The position numbers were made by a program, and so were the translations under genes. The notes under the pieces are model-generated. The model did not search any database. It was not told where the DNA came from and saw nothing but the letters and a program-made list of their open reading frames with translations. This document shows positions 41,303-49,539 of a stretch of DNA of 56,866 nucleotides, piece after piece. Each line of letters opens with the position of its first letter. Positions within the stretch are counted from its first letter, which is position 1. Source of the DNA: Phytohabitans sp036906915 (lineage in GTDB: Bacteria; Actinomycetota; Actinomycetes; Mycobacteriales; Micromonosporaceae); assembly GCF_036906915.1 (NCBI RefSeq), contig NZ_JBAKHX010000052.1, forward strand, positions 1 through 56,866. Reading direction: 5' to 3'.

Positions 41303-41893
41303 GTGGATGATCTGGACCTTGTCGACTGGCGCGAACAGGTAACCCGGATGTACCTCTCGGACCTCGACCTCGCCGGCTTCCGAGCCGCGCGCGATCTGCT
41401 GTTTGCCGGTCACCCGCAGTCACCGATCCCTCTCCACTCGCGTGACGCCTTCGGCGGTCTCCGGTACTTCCCGGCCTCCGAGTCGGCCGTCGTCGACGTA
41501 CCGATCCGGCCGGCGCGCGGCACGATGGAGATCGACACCGGCGGGCCGGACGGCGTCGTGCGGTACCGCCGCGTGGCAATCGCCGAGACCCTCTGGGGAC
41601 CGCTGACCCTGTGGTGGATCGAGGCGTATGGCGGCGGCCTGTTCCTGCCGTTCCGTGATGGAACATATCGTGACGAAACATACGGCGGCGGGCGATACCT
41701 GACCGACACCGTCAAGGGCACGTTCGGGCGCGGGCTCAGCGTGCTGCCTGGGGCGCGCGTGCGGCTCGACTTCAACTACGCGTACAACCCGAGCTGCGCG
41801 TACTCCGAGCAGTGGCTGTGCCCGCTCGCACCGGAGGAGAACCGGCTCGCCGGCCCGATCCGGGCCGGCGAGCTGCGCTATCTCACGGATTAG
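41303..41893 (+). CDS. DUF1684 family protein
   Basis: The 196-aa protein contains the DUF1684 signatures FLPFRDGTYRDETYGGGRYL (about 113-132) and LDFNYAYNPSCAYSEQW near 155-171. Members occur across bacteria without an assigned activity; the tyrosine- and asparagine-rich core is predicted to be beta-rich. GTG at 41303 lacks a ribosome site, so the transcript may be leaderless. No signal peptide is seen. Its 3' end overlaps the convergent stress-protein gene by 11 bp. The 219 bp before it (41084-41302) hold no gene. Confidence 0.85.
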   Translation: MDDLDLVDWREQVTRMYLSDLDLAGFRAARDLLFAGHPQSPIPLHSRDAFGGLRYFPASESAVVDVPIRPARGTMEIDTGGPDGVVRYRRVAIAETLWGPLTLWWIEAYGGGLFLPFRDGTYRDETYGGGRYLTDTVKGTFGRGLSVLPGARVRLDFNYAYNPSCAYSEQWLCPLAPEENRLAGPIRAGELRYLTD

Positions 41894-42413
41894 CCGCCTG
41901 CCAGGTCATCCTGGTCAGGAGCTGGCGGGCCTGGTCGGAGTGCTCGGCGTCGACCATGATCGCGTACTGGGACGCCTGCAACGAGCTGGCCGAGGTGAAG
42001 TCGCGCCGGCCCCCGGTCAGCGCGTGCGCCACCCCGCCGAACACAGCACCCCAGAACGCGCCGATCAGCAGGCCGGCGAGGATCACGCCCACCCAGCTCG
42101 ACGTGCTGAAGAGCCCGAAGAGCAGCCCGATGAACAGGCCGAACCAGGCGCCGCTGGCCGCGCCGGCGAGCGCCGCACGCCAGGTCGTCAGCCGGCCCAG
42201 TACGTTTTCGACCAGGCGCAGGTCGGTGCCCACGATCGCGGTGCGCTCGACCGGGAACTCGTTGTCGGACAGGTAGTCGACCGCGCGCTGCGCGGAGGCG
42301 TAGTCGGCGTACGTCGCGACGGAGACGGTTGGCCGGATGGCGTCCTCGGGCCCGGCGCGATCGGGCGTGGCGGGAAATCCGCTAGGTGATGGCGGTATCT
42401 GTCCAGTAGTCAC
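41883..42413 (-). CDS. YflT-domain general stress membrane protein
   Basis: The 176-aa protein has a proline-rich start, a YflT (PF11181) type domain VATYADYASAQRAVDYLSDN with VERTAIVGTDLRLVENVLG, and then two glycine-rich hydrophobic segments (ALAGAASGAWFGLFIGLLFG and VGVILAGLLIGAFWGAVFGG) that form a glycine-zipper hairpin. The C-terminal part is YAIMVDAEHSDQARQLL. B. subtilis relatives belong to general stress regulons. GGAGG lies seven bases before the GTG start. The gene stands alone on the minus strand. Confidence 0.87.
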   Translation of the reverse strand: MTTGQIPPSPSGFPATPDRAGPEDAIRPTVSVATYADYASAQRAVDYLSDNEFPVERTAIVGTDLRLVENVLGRLTTWRAALAGAASGAWFGLFIGLLFGLFSTSSWVGVILAGLLIGAFWGAVFGGVAHALTGGRRDFTSASSLQASQYAIMVDAEHSDQARQLLTRMTWQAANP

Positions 42414-42498
42414 TTTTGCCTCCTCCGATCCAACCTTGCCGAATTCCCCGCCGGCTGTCCGGGCAAACGGTGAGATCGGCCCGGGTTACCGTGGCGCC

Positions 42499-43143
42499 AT
42501 GCCGCCCTTGCTCGCTATCGCCCACCGTGCGGGAAACGACGTCGCCGGACTGCGCGCCGCCCTGGACGCGGGCGTCGACCTCGTCGAGGCCGACGTGCAC
42601 CTCTTCCGGGGCGCGCTGGAGATCAGGCACCGCAAGGCGCTCGGGCCACACCTGCTGTGGGACAAGTGGGAGCTGGTGCGCCGGCGCACCATCGTGCTGC
42701 CCGAGCTGTCCGACGTGCTCGACGCGGCCGCCGGGGATCCCCGCCTGATGCTCGACCTGAAGGGGCCGGCCGCGGCGGTCGCCCCGCAGGCCGCCGCGCT
42801 GCTGCGCGGTCGGATGCCGGAGGCGGCGGTCACGGTGTGCACGAAGCACTGGCGGATGCTGGACTCGTTCGAACCGCCGGTGCGCCGGGTGCTGTCGGCC
42901 AGCAACCGGCCCGCGCTCGGGCGGCTCCTTCGGCGGCTGCGCCGGCAGCCCGAGTACGGCGTGTCGATCCGTCTCGGCTTGCTGACCCCGCCGGTGGTCG
43001 CCGAGCTGCGCAGATACGTCGACCAGGTCATGGTCTGGCCCGTCGACACACAGGCGGCCCTGTCACACGCCCGCGCCTTGGGCGTGACTGCGGTGATAAG
43101 CAAGGACCTCGCCCTACTGGGCGAGGTCCTCCGGTCCCGCTGA
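42499..43143 (+). CDS. Glycerophosphodiester phosphodiesterase-like protein
   Basis: The 214-aa protein is a short TIM-barrel of the GDPD family. IAHRAGNDVAGLRAALDAG near 6-24, VDLVEADVHLFRGALEIRH with the metal-binding E and D near 25-43, LMLDLKGPAA near 78-87 and VMVWPVDTQAAL near 178 correspond to the active-site strands. The family usually has HRG and a second histidine in a small insert; here the motif reads HRA and the insert is shortened. Activity on glycerophosphodiesters is therefore likely but not certain. A perfect 12-bp inverted repeat overlaps the last codons and may end transcription. Confidence 0.8.
   Translation: MPPLLAIAHRAGNDVAGLRAALDAGVDLVEADVHLFRGALEIRHRKALGPHLLWDKWELVRRRTIVLPELSDVLDAAAGDPRLMLDLKGPAAAVAPQAAALLRGRMPEAAVTVCTKHWRMLDSFEPPVRRVLSASNRPALGRLLRRLRRQPEYGVSIRLGLLTPPVVAELRRYVDQVMVWPVDTQAALSHARALGVTAVISKDLALLGEVLRSR
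43103..43130. terminator. 12-bp perfect hairpin inside the 3' end of the GDPD-like gene
   Basis: AGGACCTCGCCC and its exact complement flank a TACT loop, ending 13 bases before the stop. The next gene converges, so the structure could serve as a two-way terminator. There is no T-tract. Confidence 0.5.
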
Positions 43144-43151
43144 CCGCTTTA

Positions 43152-43967
43152 CTAGCGGATCAAGATGCCTACCGCGTCGTAGGCGTGCCAGGAGCCTGCC
43201 GGCTTGTCGATGGTCACGCTGTTTTCGCCGGCCACCAGGGCCGTCCTCGGGAGCGCGAGCTCGACATACGAAGGCTTGAGGACGGTACCGGGGAGCGTCG
43301 CGTCACCCTCCAGCGAACCACGGGTGGCGCCCCTTTCCAGCGCCACGTCGCGCACCGGTGTCCCGTTGAGCCCGATCGTCACCGTGCCCGGGTTGGTCGC
43401 GTGGCTGTCGATCAGCCAGATCGCCAGCCAAGGGTCGGCGGCCGGGAGGGCGTCCAGCCCGAAGTGCAGCGTGAACCGGTGGGCCTTGCGCCCGGCCCAG
43501 GTGTCGGCCGGGCCCGGGTGCAGGTACGCCCAGTCGGTCCCTGGGGCGTCTACGCCGTACGTGAAGTCGACGTCGTTGGGGAACCGCGTCGGGAACTGCG
43601 CGTACCCGTTCGGCGCGAGCGCCAGCTCCAGGCTCTTGTGGTCGAAGGTCCCCACCGTCGCGATCGGACGGCCGCTCACCGCCACCGACTCGACGCTGGT
43701 GCCTTTCACAAAATCGGACGGGCGGCTGCGGCGTCCGGCGGCGTCGACCGTCACGACCCGGTACCGGACGGTGCGAGCCCGCCCACCGAGCCCACCGTGG
43801 ACGAAGGTGGCGTAGACGGTCTTGGCGATCAGCGCCTCGTCAGCGCCGTCGACAGACGCGTAGATGGCGTAGTGGTCGACGAGCGGGTGGTACGCCTCGC
43901 CCTCCCAGGAGAGCCGGATGCGGCCGAGCTCTCCGGTGGCGCGCAGGCGGCGCACGACGTCGGGCAT
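43152..43967 (-). CDS. FnIII plus rhamnogalacturonan-lyase-like beta-sandwich protein
   Basis: The 271-aa protein starts with a fibronectin-III-like domain (about 1-95: IRLSWEGEAYHPLVDHYAIY, then VRYRVVTVDAAGRRS). It continues with a jelly-roll resembling the C-terminal domain of family 4 rhamnogalacturonan lyases, with WLAIWLIDSHATNPGTVTIG near 186-205, VTIGLNGTPVRDV and VAGENSVTIDKPAGSWHAYD near the end. The lyase catalytic domain is absent and no signal peptide is visible, so it may be a carbohydrate-binding partner. ATG at 43967 has GAGAGG seven bases upstream; GTG at 43973 overlaps the phoD stop. It is the last gene of the Gfo/Idh-phoD operon. Confidence 0.65.
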   Translation of the reverse strand: MPDVVRRLRATGELGRIRLSWEGEAYHPLVDHYAIYASVDGADEALIAKTVYATFVHGGLGGRARTVRYRVVTVDAAGRRSRPSDFVKGTSVESVAVSGRPIATVGTFDHKSLELALAPNGYAQFPTRFPNDVDFTYGVDAPGTDWAYLHPGPADTWAGRKAHRFTLHFGLDALPAADPWLAIWLIDSHATNPGTVTIGLNGTPVRDVALERGATRGSLEGDATLPGTVLKPSYVELALPRTALVAGENSVTIDKPAGSWHAYDAVGILIR

Positions 43968-43969
43968 GG

Positions 43970-45541
43970 TCACACCTCTCGGTTCAGGGCGGGCCGGCCG
44001 GCTTCGGTGACGAACCGCGCCGCCGTGGCGATGGGTGCGCCGGGCCGGGTGACGTACGGGACGGTCTTGAACTCGCTGGTCAGCTCAGTCGGGGTGAGTC
44101 GCCCGGTCAGGTAACCGCGCCGGGCGTTGTACAGCTTGACGTGCGGGTTGCTGAGCCACAGTGGCCCGAAGCTGTCGGTCTCGGCACCGTCCCCGTCGGA
44201 CCCGATCGAACCGCCCACCAGCTCGACACCCAGCGTCGCCGAGCCGGGATCGCGCCAGTCCGTCTTGAGTTCGGCGGCCACGTGGCGGTGGATGTCGCCG
44301 CTCAGCACCACCGGGGTCGCCGACGAGCGCCGCAGAGCGGCGAAGAGCCGGTCACGGTTGGCTGGGAACCCGTCCCACATGTCGTTGCTGTACAGCTCGC
44401 CGGGGCCGGTGTCGCGGTCGATCTGCGCCATCACCACACCCGTGGAGAGCAGGTTCCAGGTGGCGCGGGTGCGGGCGATCCCCTCGTACAGCCAGCGCTC
44501 CTGCCGGCTGCCGAGGATCGTGCGTTCGGGGTTGTGGCGTTCGGGGGAATTGTCGATGACCGCGCCGGCCGGGTAGGTGTCGCGGTACTGCCGGTTGTCG
44601 AGCATGGTGAACTCGGCCAGCCGGCCCCAGCCCAGCCGCTGGTACAGGGCCATGCTCGGACCGTCCGGAAGGGACACCGCCCGCAGCGGCAGGTGTTCGT
44701 AGAACGCCCGGTACGCGACCGCACGCCGGCGCAGGAAGTCGGCGGGCGTGATGCCGGTCTCGGACCACTCGTCGGCGTAGTTGTTCTGCACCTCGTGGTC
44801 GTCGGTGGTGACCAGCCACGGCACGTGCGCGTGGATCGCCTGGAGGTGGGGGTCGGTCTTGAACAGCGCGTACCGCAGCCGGTACTGCTCCAGCGTCACG
44901 GTCTCGGTGTTGTGCTCGGGGGCCGGCATCGGCACGCCCAGCCGCCACAGGTTGTTCGCGTTGATCGCGTACTCGTAGATGTAGTCCCCGAGGAAGAACA
45001 GCACGTCGAGGTCTTCGGCCGCCATGTGCTCGTACGCGGTGAAGTGGCCGTGGTACCACGCCTGGCAGGAGGCGGTGGCGAAGCGCAGCTCGGTGGGGTT
45101 GTCGCGGGGCGCGGGCGCGGTGCGGGTGCGCCCGACGGGGCTGATCTCGCCGCCCGCGCGGAACCGGTAGAAGTATTCGCGGTTCGGCCTCAGCCCGCGC
45201 ACCTCCACGTGCACGGTGTGCGCCAGCTCGGGCGAGGCGAGCGCGTGACCGCGCGCCACGATCCGGCGAAACGCGGTGTCGTCGGCGACCTCGTAGCGCA
45301 CTGTGTACGGACGGCGCGGCATACCGCCGTGGCCGTCGGCGGCGAGCGGCTCGGGTGCCAGGCGGGTCCACAGCACGACGCCGTCGGGCAGCGGGCTGCC
45401 GGACGCGACGCCGAGCGTGAACGGTGCCGGTGGCACCTTGCCGTCGTAGCCGGCGGCGGCCGGATGGCCGGTGCCGAGCACGACGGCCGCGGTGCTGACC
45501 CCGGTGAGGGCCAGGAACGACCGGCGTTCCAAGGGGATCAC
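43970..45541 (-). CDS. phoD: Tat-exported alkaline phosphatase D
   Basis: The 523-aa secreted phosphodiesterase/phosphatase hydrolyses organic phosphates outside the cell. The N-terminus is a twin-arginine signal (ERRSFLALTGVSTAAVVLG followed by an alanine cleavage region). The mature protein has FTLGVASGSPLPDGVVLWTR, YFYRFRAGGEISPVGRTR-type beta domain residues, LFFLGDYIYEYAIN (about 178-191), VTTDDHEVQNNYADEW near 247-262 and VVLSGDIHRHVAAEL near 420-434, which bind Fe and Ca in PhoD. The GTG start overlaps the TGA of the Gfo/Idh gene (GTGA). Export by Tat would allow folded metal-loaded enzyme to leave the cell. Confidence 0.94.
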   Translation of the reverse strand: MIPLERRSFLALTGVSTAAVVLGTGHPAAAGYDGKVPPAPFTLGVASGSPLPDGVVLWTRLAPEPLAADGHGGMPRRPYTVRYEVADDTAFRRIVARGHALASPELAHTVHVEVRGLRPNREYFYRFRAGGEISPVGRTRTAPAPRDNPTELRFATASCQAWYHGHFTAYEHMAAEDLDVLFFLGDYIYEYAINANNLWRLGVPMPAPEHNTETVTLEQYRLRYALFKTDPHLQAIHAHVPWLVTTDDHEVQNNYADEWSETGITPADFLRRRAVAYRAFYEHLPLRAVSLPDGPSMALYQRLGWGRLAEFTMLDNRQYRDTYPAGAVIDNSPERHNPERTILGSRQERWLYEGIARTRATWNLLSTGVVMAQIDRDTGPGELYSNDMWDGFPANRDRLFAALRRSSATPVVLSGDIHRHVAAELKTDWRDPGSATLGVELVGGSIGSDGDGAETDSFGPLWLSNPHVKLYNARRGYLTGRLTPTELTSEFKTVPYVTRPGAPIATAARFVTEAGRPALNREV

Positions 45542-46791
45542 GGGATGCCTCCATAGGGGATGTCGACGACGGTGCCGCTGCGGCGGGCCTCCTCGGCGGC
45601 CCAGACCACCCGGTGGCCGGCAAGGCTCTGCCGCGCGTCGGAGCTGAGCAGGGTCGGGTCGCCCGTGGCCAGCGCGGCGACGAACGCGTCCGCGAGCGCG
45701 TCGTCGGCGTCCTTGTGCCCGGTCGGTGCGGCGTCCGGTCCGGCGACGTCGATCACGTCGACCTTGCCGGTGACGAAGTCGTGCACCGTCAGCCGGTGTC
45801 CGTCACCTTCGACGCAGCCGCGGCTGCCGAAGACGCGGGTCTGTCGCTGAGCCAGCGGGGTGAATGCGGTCATCGTGAAGCACGCGGTTGCCCCGGACGG
45901 GAACTCCATGTTGACCACCTGGTGGTCGACCACGTCGTTGTCGCAGGCATACACGCAGCGGCCGTACGGGCCGTCGCGGAGCGCGGCGAGCACGCCTTCG
46001 GTGGTGGTGTCGTCGGTGACGGCGCCCAGCGGCCACCGCTCGCGCTCGGGGTCACCGACGCACGAGAGGTAGAGGCGGGTCGCCGAGTACGGGCAGTCCG
46101 GCTCGACGGTGCATGTGACGCACCGGTCGCTGGCGCCGGCCGGCTGGTTGTCGGGCCGGAAGTGCGAGCGCCGCCCGAACGAGCTGACCCGGGCGGGCAC
46201 CTCGCCGAGCACGTACATGATCCAGTCGATGTCGTGGCAGGACTTGGTGAGCAGCATGGGGCCGGATTCGGCCTCGCGGCGCCAGTTGCCGCGTACGAAG
46301 GAGTGCGCCTGGTGCCACCAGCCAACCGGTTCGAGATGCTGCACGCTGATGGGATCGCCGATCCGTCCAATGCGGATAATGTCGCGGATCGCACGGGTGT
46401 AGGGCGTATAACGGAGGACATGACAGACGGCGAGCATGGCCCCACCGCGCTCGACCGCCTCGACGATGCGCACGCAGTCGGCCTCGGTGGTCGCCATTGG
46501 CTTTTCCAGCAGGATGTGATAGCCGAGGTCGGCGAAGCGTATGGCTGGCTCGGCGTGTTCGGTGTCGAGGGTCGCGATGACGATGCCGTCCGCGAGCCGC
46601 CCTGCCGCGGCCAGCTCGCGCCAGTCGGCGAAGGCGCGCTCCGGCGGTATCCCGTGCTCTGCGGCGAACCTGGCCCGCCGCAACGGATCGGCCTCGGCCA
46701 CCGCGACGACGCGCGCACTGCCGGTGGCGCTGGCCCGGCGGGCGTACGCGGCGCCGCGCAGTCCCGCGCCGGCGACGGCGAGCGTCACCAC
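45538..46791 (-). CDS. Gfo/Idh/MocA family oxidoreductase
   Basis: The 417-aa NAD(P)-dependent dehydrogenase has an N-terminal Rossmann domain (LAVAGAGLRGAAYARRA, 4-20), the hallmark LLEKPMATTEADCVRIVEAV near 93-112, and an active-site lysine/histidine region LTKSCHDIDWIMYVLGE near 183-199. A cysteine-rich insert, CVTCTVEPDCPYSATRLYLS with a fourth cysteine just beyond, lies near 222-242 and could bind a metal. Family members oxidise sugars, cyclitols or sugar acids; the substrate here is unknown. GTG at 46791 begins the operon with phoD and the beta-sandwich gene. A ROK-type regulator is divergent 104 bp upstream, as in sugar-responsive systems. Confidence 0.9.
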   Translation of the reverse strand: MVTLAVAGAGLRGAAYARRASATGSARVVAVAEADPLRRARFAAEHGIPPERAFADWRELAAAGRLADGIVIATLDTEHAEPAIRFADLGYHILLEKPMATTEADCVRIVEAVERGGAMLAVCHVLRYTPYTRAIRDIIRIGRIGDPISVQHLEPVGWWHQAHSFVRGNWRREAESGPMLLTKSCHDIDWIMYVLGEVPARVSSFGRRSHFRPDNQPAGASDRCVTCTVEPDCPYSATRLYLSCVGDPERERWPLGAVTDDTTTEGVLAALRDGPYGRCVYACDNDVVDHQVVNMEFPSGATACFTMTAFTPLAQRQTRVFGSRGCVEGDGHRLTVHDFVTGKVDVIDVAGPDAAPTGHKDADDALADAFVAALATGDPTLLSSDARQSLAGHRVVWAAEEARRSGTVVDIPYGGIP

Positions 46792-46837
46792 GCGAAGCCT
46801 CCCGTGTCGTGTGGTCCTACAGAGTTACGCAAGGTTC

Positions 46838-46845
46838 TTTCGAAA
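46838..46845. promoter_or_regulatory. TTTCGAAA palindrome between ROK regulator and Gfo/Idh operon
   Basis: An 8-bp perfect palindrome sits mid-way in the 104-bp divergent spacer within the AT-richest part of it. It could be the core of an operator for the ROK regulator. The site is short and may be chance. Confidence 0.3.
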
Positions 46846-46895
46846 TAGGCTTGCATTAGAGTTCTCCCTGCGACGAGCTGTGTCAAGAGGTGCCG

Positions 46896-47948
46896 GTGAG
46901 CGAACGTCCACTTCATGGGGGTGACCCCTCGGTGTTACGCCGCATCAACGCGGCCGCAACCCTGCGCGCGCTGCGCGGCGCCGGGGAGCCCACCCTGACC
47001 GAGCTCGCCGGCGCCGTCGGCCTGTCCCGGCCCACCACCGAAGGCGCGCTCGTCGAACTCGCCGCGCGCGGTCTCGCGGAAGAGGTGGCGCCCCAGCAGG
47101 GCAAGCGCCTCGGGCGGCCGGCCAGGCGATACCGCTTCCGCGCCGAAGCCGGGTACGCGTTGGGCGTGGAGATAGCGACGGACCGCACGCTGCTGTTCCT
47201 GACCGACCTGGACGGGCATGTGGTCAGCGCGCACCGCGCGGCACTGGCGGACGACGCCCCCGCACGCGACCGGCTCGCCGCCGTGCGCGCGGCGGTGCGT
47301 GCCTGCATCGGCGCGGCCGGCATCGGTCGCAAACAGCTATGGGCGGTCGCCGCCGGCACGCCCGGCGTCATCGACGCCGAGGGGACCATCGCGTACTGCA
47401 GGGTGGTGCCCGAATGGCAGGGCTTCGAACTGGGCCGCGAGATGGGTCGATCGTTCGCCTGCCCCGTCGTCGTGGAGAACGACGCCAACCTGGCCGCGGT
47501 GGCCGAGCGCTGGCGTGGTGCCGCCTGCGACGTCGACGACGTCGTCTACGTGCTCGCCGGCCCGCACACCGGCGCGGGAGTACTGATCGGTGGCCGGCTC
47601 CACCGAGGCAGGTGGGGCGCGGCGGGCGAGGTCGGCGTGCTGCCCGTGCTCGGCCTGCGCGACACGGCGGCGGTGCGGGAACGCACTGGCGTCAACGCGC
47701 TGGCGGCCCGCATGGCGCCCGGCGTGGCGGCGATGGTGCTCGCCTTCGACCCGGAGATGGTGGTGGTCGGCGGGCCGCTCACGCTGGCGGGCGGCGACCT
47801 GGCGGGCGCGCTCGCCCGGCACGTGCCGCCGCTGTGCCTCAGCCCGACCCGGATCGCCGCCTCCGAACTGGGTGACGAGTCGGTGGCGCTCGGCGCCGTC
47901 CGGCTCGCCCTCGACCGCATCGAAACCGACCTGATGCGGGTCGATTGA
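46896..47948 (+). CDS. ROK family transcriptional regulator
   Basis: The 350-aa protein has an N-terminal winged helix (VLRRINAAATLRALRGAG, then LTELAGAVGLSRPTTEGALVEL, about 12-60) and a C-terminal ROK/actin-like domain (GYALGVEIATDRTLLFLTDL, then WAVAAGTPGVIDAEGTI, VVENDANLAAVAERW near 190 and the GEVGVLPVLG region). The zinc-binding CxCGxxGCxE segment of sugar kinases is missing, and the glucokinase phosphate loop is altered, so it is a regulator, not a kinase. GTG at 46896 has AAGAGG five bases upstream. It is divergent from the Gfo/Idh-phoD operon and likely controls it. Confidence 0.9.
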   Translation: MSERPLHGGDPSVLRRINAAATLRALRGAGEPTLTELAGAVGLSRPTTEGALVELAARGLAEEVAPQQGKRLGRPARRYRFRAEAGYALGVEIATDRTLLFLTDLDGHVVSAHRAALADDAPARDRLAAVRAAVRACIGAAGIGRKQLWAVAAGTPGVIDAEGTIAYCRVVPEWQGFELGREMGRSFACPVVVENDANLAAVAERWRGAACDVDDVVYVLAGPHTGAGVLIGGRLHRGRWGAAGEVGVLPVLGLRDTAAVRERTGVNALAARMAPGVAAMVLAFDPEMVVVGGPLTLAGGDLAGALARHVPPLCLSPTRIAASELGDESVALGAVRLALDRIETDLMRVD

Positions 47949-47970
47949 CCTGGGTTTCTACGGTGGGCCG

Positions 47971-49539
47971 GTGACCTTCGCGGACTGGATCACCTCCGAC
48001 AGCTGGATGGACTACCGGCAGCAGCAGGCGCTGCGGAACCTCGACGACGAGGTGGCCTCGCTCAACTCGACGATCTCCCGGCAGTACCAGGAGAGCAGCC
48101 GGTTGCGGTCCGAGCTGAGCAGCCTGCGCGGCTCGGTGGAGGAGCGGCTCACCCGGCTGACACGCGCGTTCGACGCGTTCGTGGAGCTGAGCGACCTGCG
48201 GATGGTCCTGGCACTGTTCGACCCGCCGGCCCTGGTGCGGCATCGCGCCCGCACGGTCATCGCCGCGTCCAGCGAGGGCGCCGAGGCCGGCGCCGCGGCG
48301 TTCGACGACGTGCCCGGGTACTGGTTGGCACCGGCCACCAAGGCGCTGGTGGCTCTGCTGCGCGGGGAAAGTGCCGGCGAGCACCTGGCGCTGGCCGAGG
48401 AGCGTGACGCCGGGCGTACCGCGCTGCTGCTCGCCGTCGCGACGACGGTGGCTGGCCGTGCCGACCTCGGTGTCGAGTGGCTGCCGCGTGCCCTGGGGTC
48501 GCTGCCGGCCGGAGCACGGGTCAGCCGCGCCCAACGGACACTGTGGATGGAGGCGGCGGCCGGCACGTTCGGCTCGGCTGGCCGGGACGTGCTTGCGGGA
48601 CGGCTCACCGAGCTCGTCGACGGGTTGCCGCCGGAGCGGTCGCATCTGGTGGCCGAGGCCTGGCGGCGCCGCGTGGACGGCATCCCCGCCGTCGCGCCCA
48701 GGTCACCGTCCACACTGGAGCGCCTGCCCGATATGGCAGGATCGCTCGCGTCGGGCATCCGTCTCGAACGCCTACGCGAGCTGTGTGCGGCCGGCGCTTC
48801 GCACGGGGAGGGGGCGCGGCAGGAGAAGTCGCAGGAACTCACCGACGTACTGCGCGGGCTCGTCGACGAGGGCAGCGCGGAGGAGGCCCCGCTGCTGCGC
48901 CGGGCCGCCGAGCTGCGCGCCGTCATCGAAGACCGGCCCGTGCCGGAAGCCTGGAACGTGCCGCTCGCGCCGCCACTGGAACTGCTGGAGGAAGACGCGT
49001 TCCGCGCCGACGGTTCGCCGCTGGCCCGGATCGCCCGCACGGCCGGCGCCCGGTGGCTGCTGCTGGCCGGCGAACGACTGGCGGCCGCCGCGGCGGCCGA
49101 CCCGCCGGCACAGGCCACCGCGTCGGTCGAGCACGTCTCCGTCCGGATACGCGTCGACGGCGCGGACCAGGACGATCTGGCCGGCGCCCTGCGAAACGTC
49201 GAGGCCCGCTATCCGGACGAGCCGGTCCCGGCGAAGGCCACCATCGCGACGCTCGTGGTGGGCGGCTTGCTGTGCCTCCCGGTGGTCGCGTGGCCGAACG
49301 CGCTGGCCGTCCTGAGCGTCCTGGCCGGACTGGTCGTCGTGGCGGTCGGCGGCAGGCGCTGGTGGCGCGAGGCGCAGAACCGTGCGCACCGGCGCGACAC
49401 CCGCACCGCGGCGCTGGAGCGGGTGCGGCGCCGCACCGACGAGGCCGTGGCGGAGCTTGGTGGTCTGCGCGAGTCGATGGCCAGCACCGGCCGGCGCGCC
49501 GCCGACGACCTCACGGCCCTCCGGACCGCCCTCAGCTGA
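47971..49539 (+). CDS. Coiled-coil membrane protein of unknown function
   Basis: The 522-aa protein starts MTFADWITSDSWMDYRQQQA and has a coiled coil at about 15-70 (ALRNLDDEVASLNSTISRQY and the following heptads). A long alanine/leucine-rich helical region follows. Near 420-460 lie two adjacent hydrophobic segments (TIATLVVGGLLCLPVVAW and ALAVLSVLAGLVVVAVGG), and then a basic and coiled C-terminus (RRRTDEAVAELGGLRESM). This suggests a cytoplasmic sensor or scaffold tethered by a membrane hairpin. GTG at 47971 follows 22 bases after the ROK stop, so they may share a transcript. I do not recognise the family. Confidence 0.7.
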   Translation: MTFADWITSDSWMDYRQQQALRNLDDEVASLNSTISRQYQESSRLRSELSSLRGSVEERLTRLTRAFDAFVELSDLRMVLALFDPPALVRHRARTVIAASSEGAEAGAAAFDDVPGYWLAPATKALVALLRGESAGEHLALAEERDAGRTALLLAVATTVAGRADLGVEWLPRALGSLPAGARVSRAQRTLWMEAAAGTFGSAGRDVLAGRLTELVDGLPPERSHLVAEAWRRRVDGIPAVAPRSPSTLERLPDMAGSLASGIRLERLRELCAAGASHGEGARQEKSQELTDVLRGLVDEGSAEEAPLLRRAAELRAVIEDRPVPEAWNVPLAPPLELLEEDAFRADGSPLARIARTAGARWLLLAGERLAAAAAADPPAQATASVEHVSVRIRVDGADQDDLAGALRNVEARYPDEPVPAKATIATLVVGGLLCLPVVAWPNALAVLSVLAGLVVVAVGGRRWWREAQNRAHRRDTRTAALERVRRRTDEAVAELGGLRESMASTGRRAADDLTALRTALS

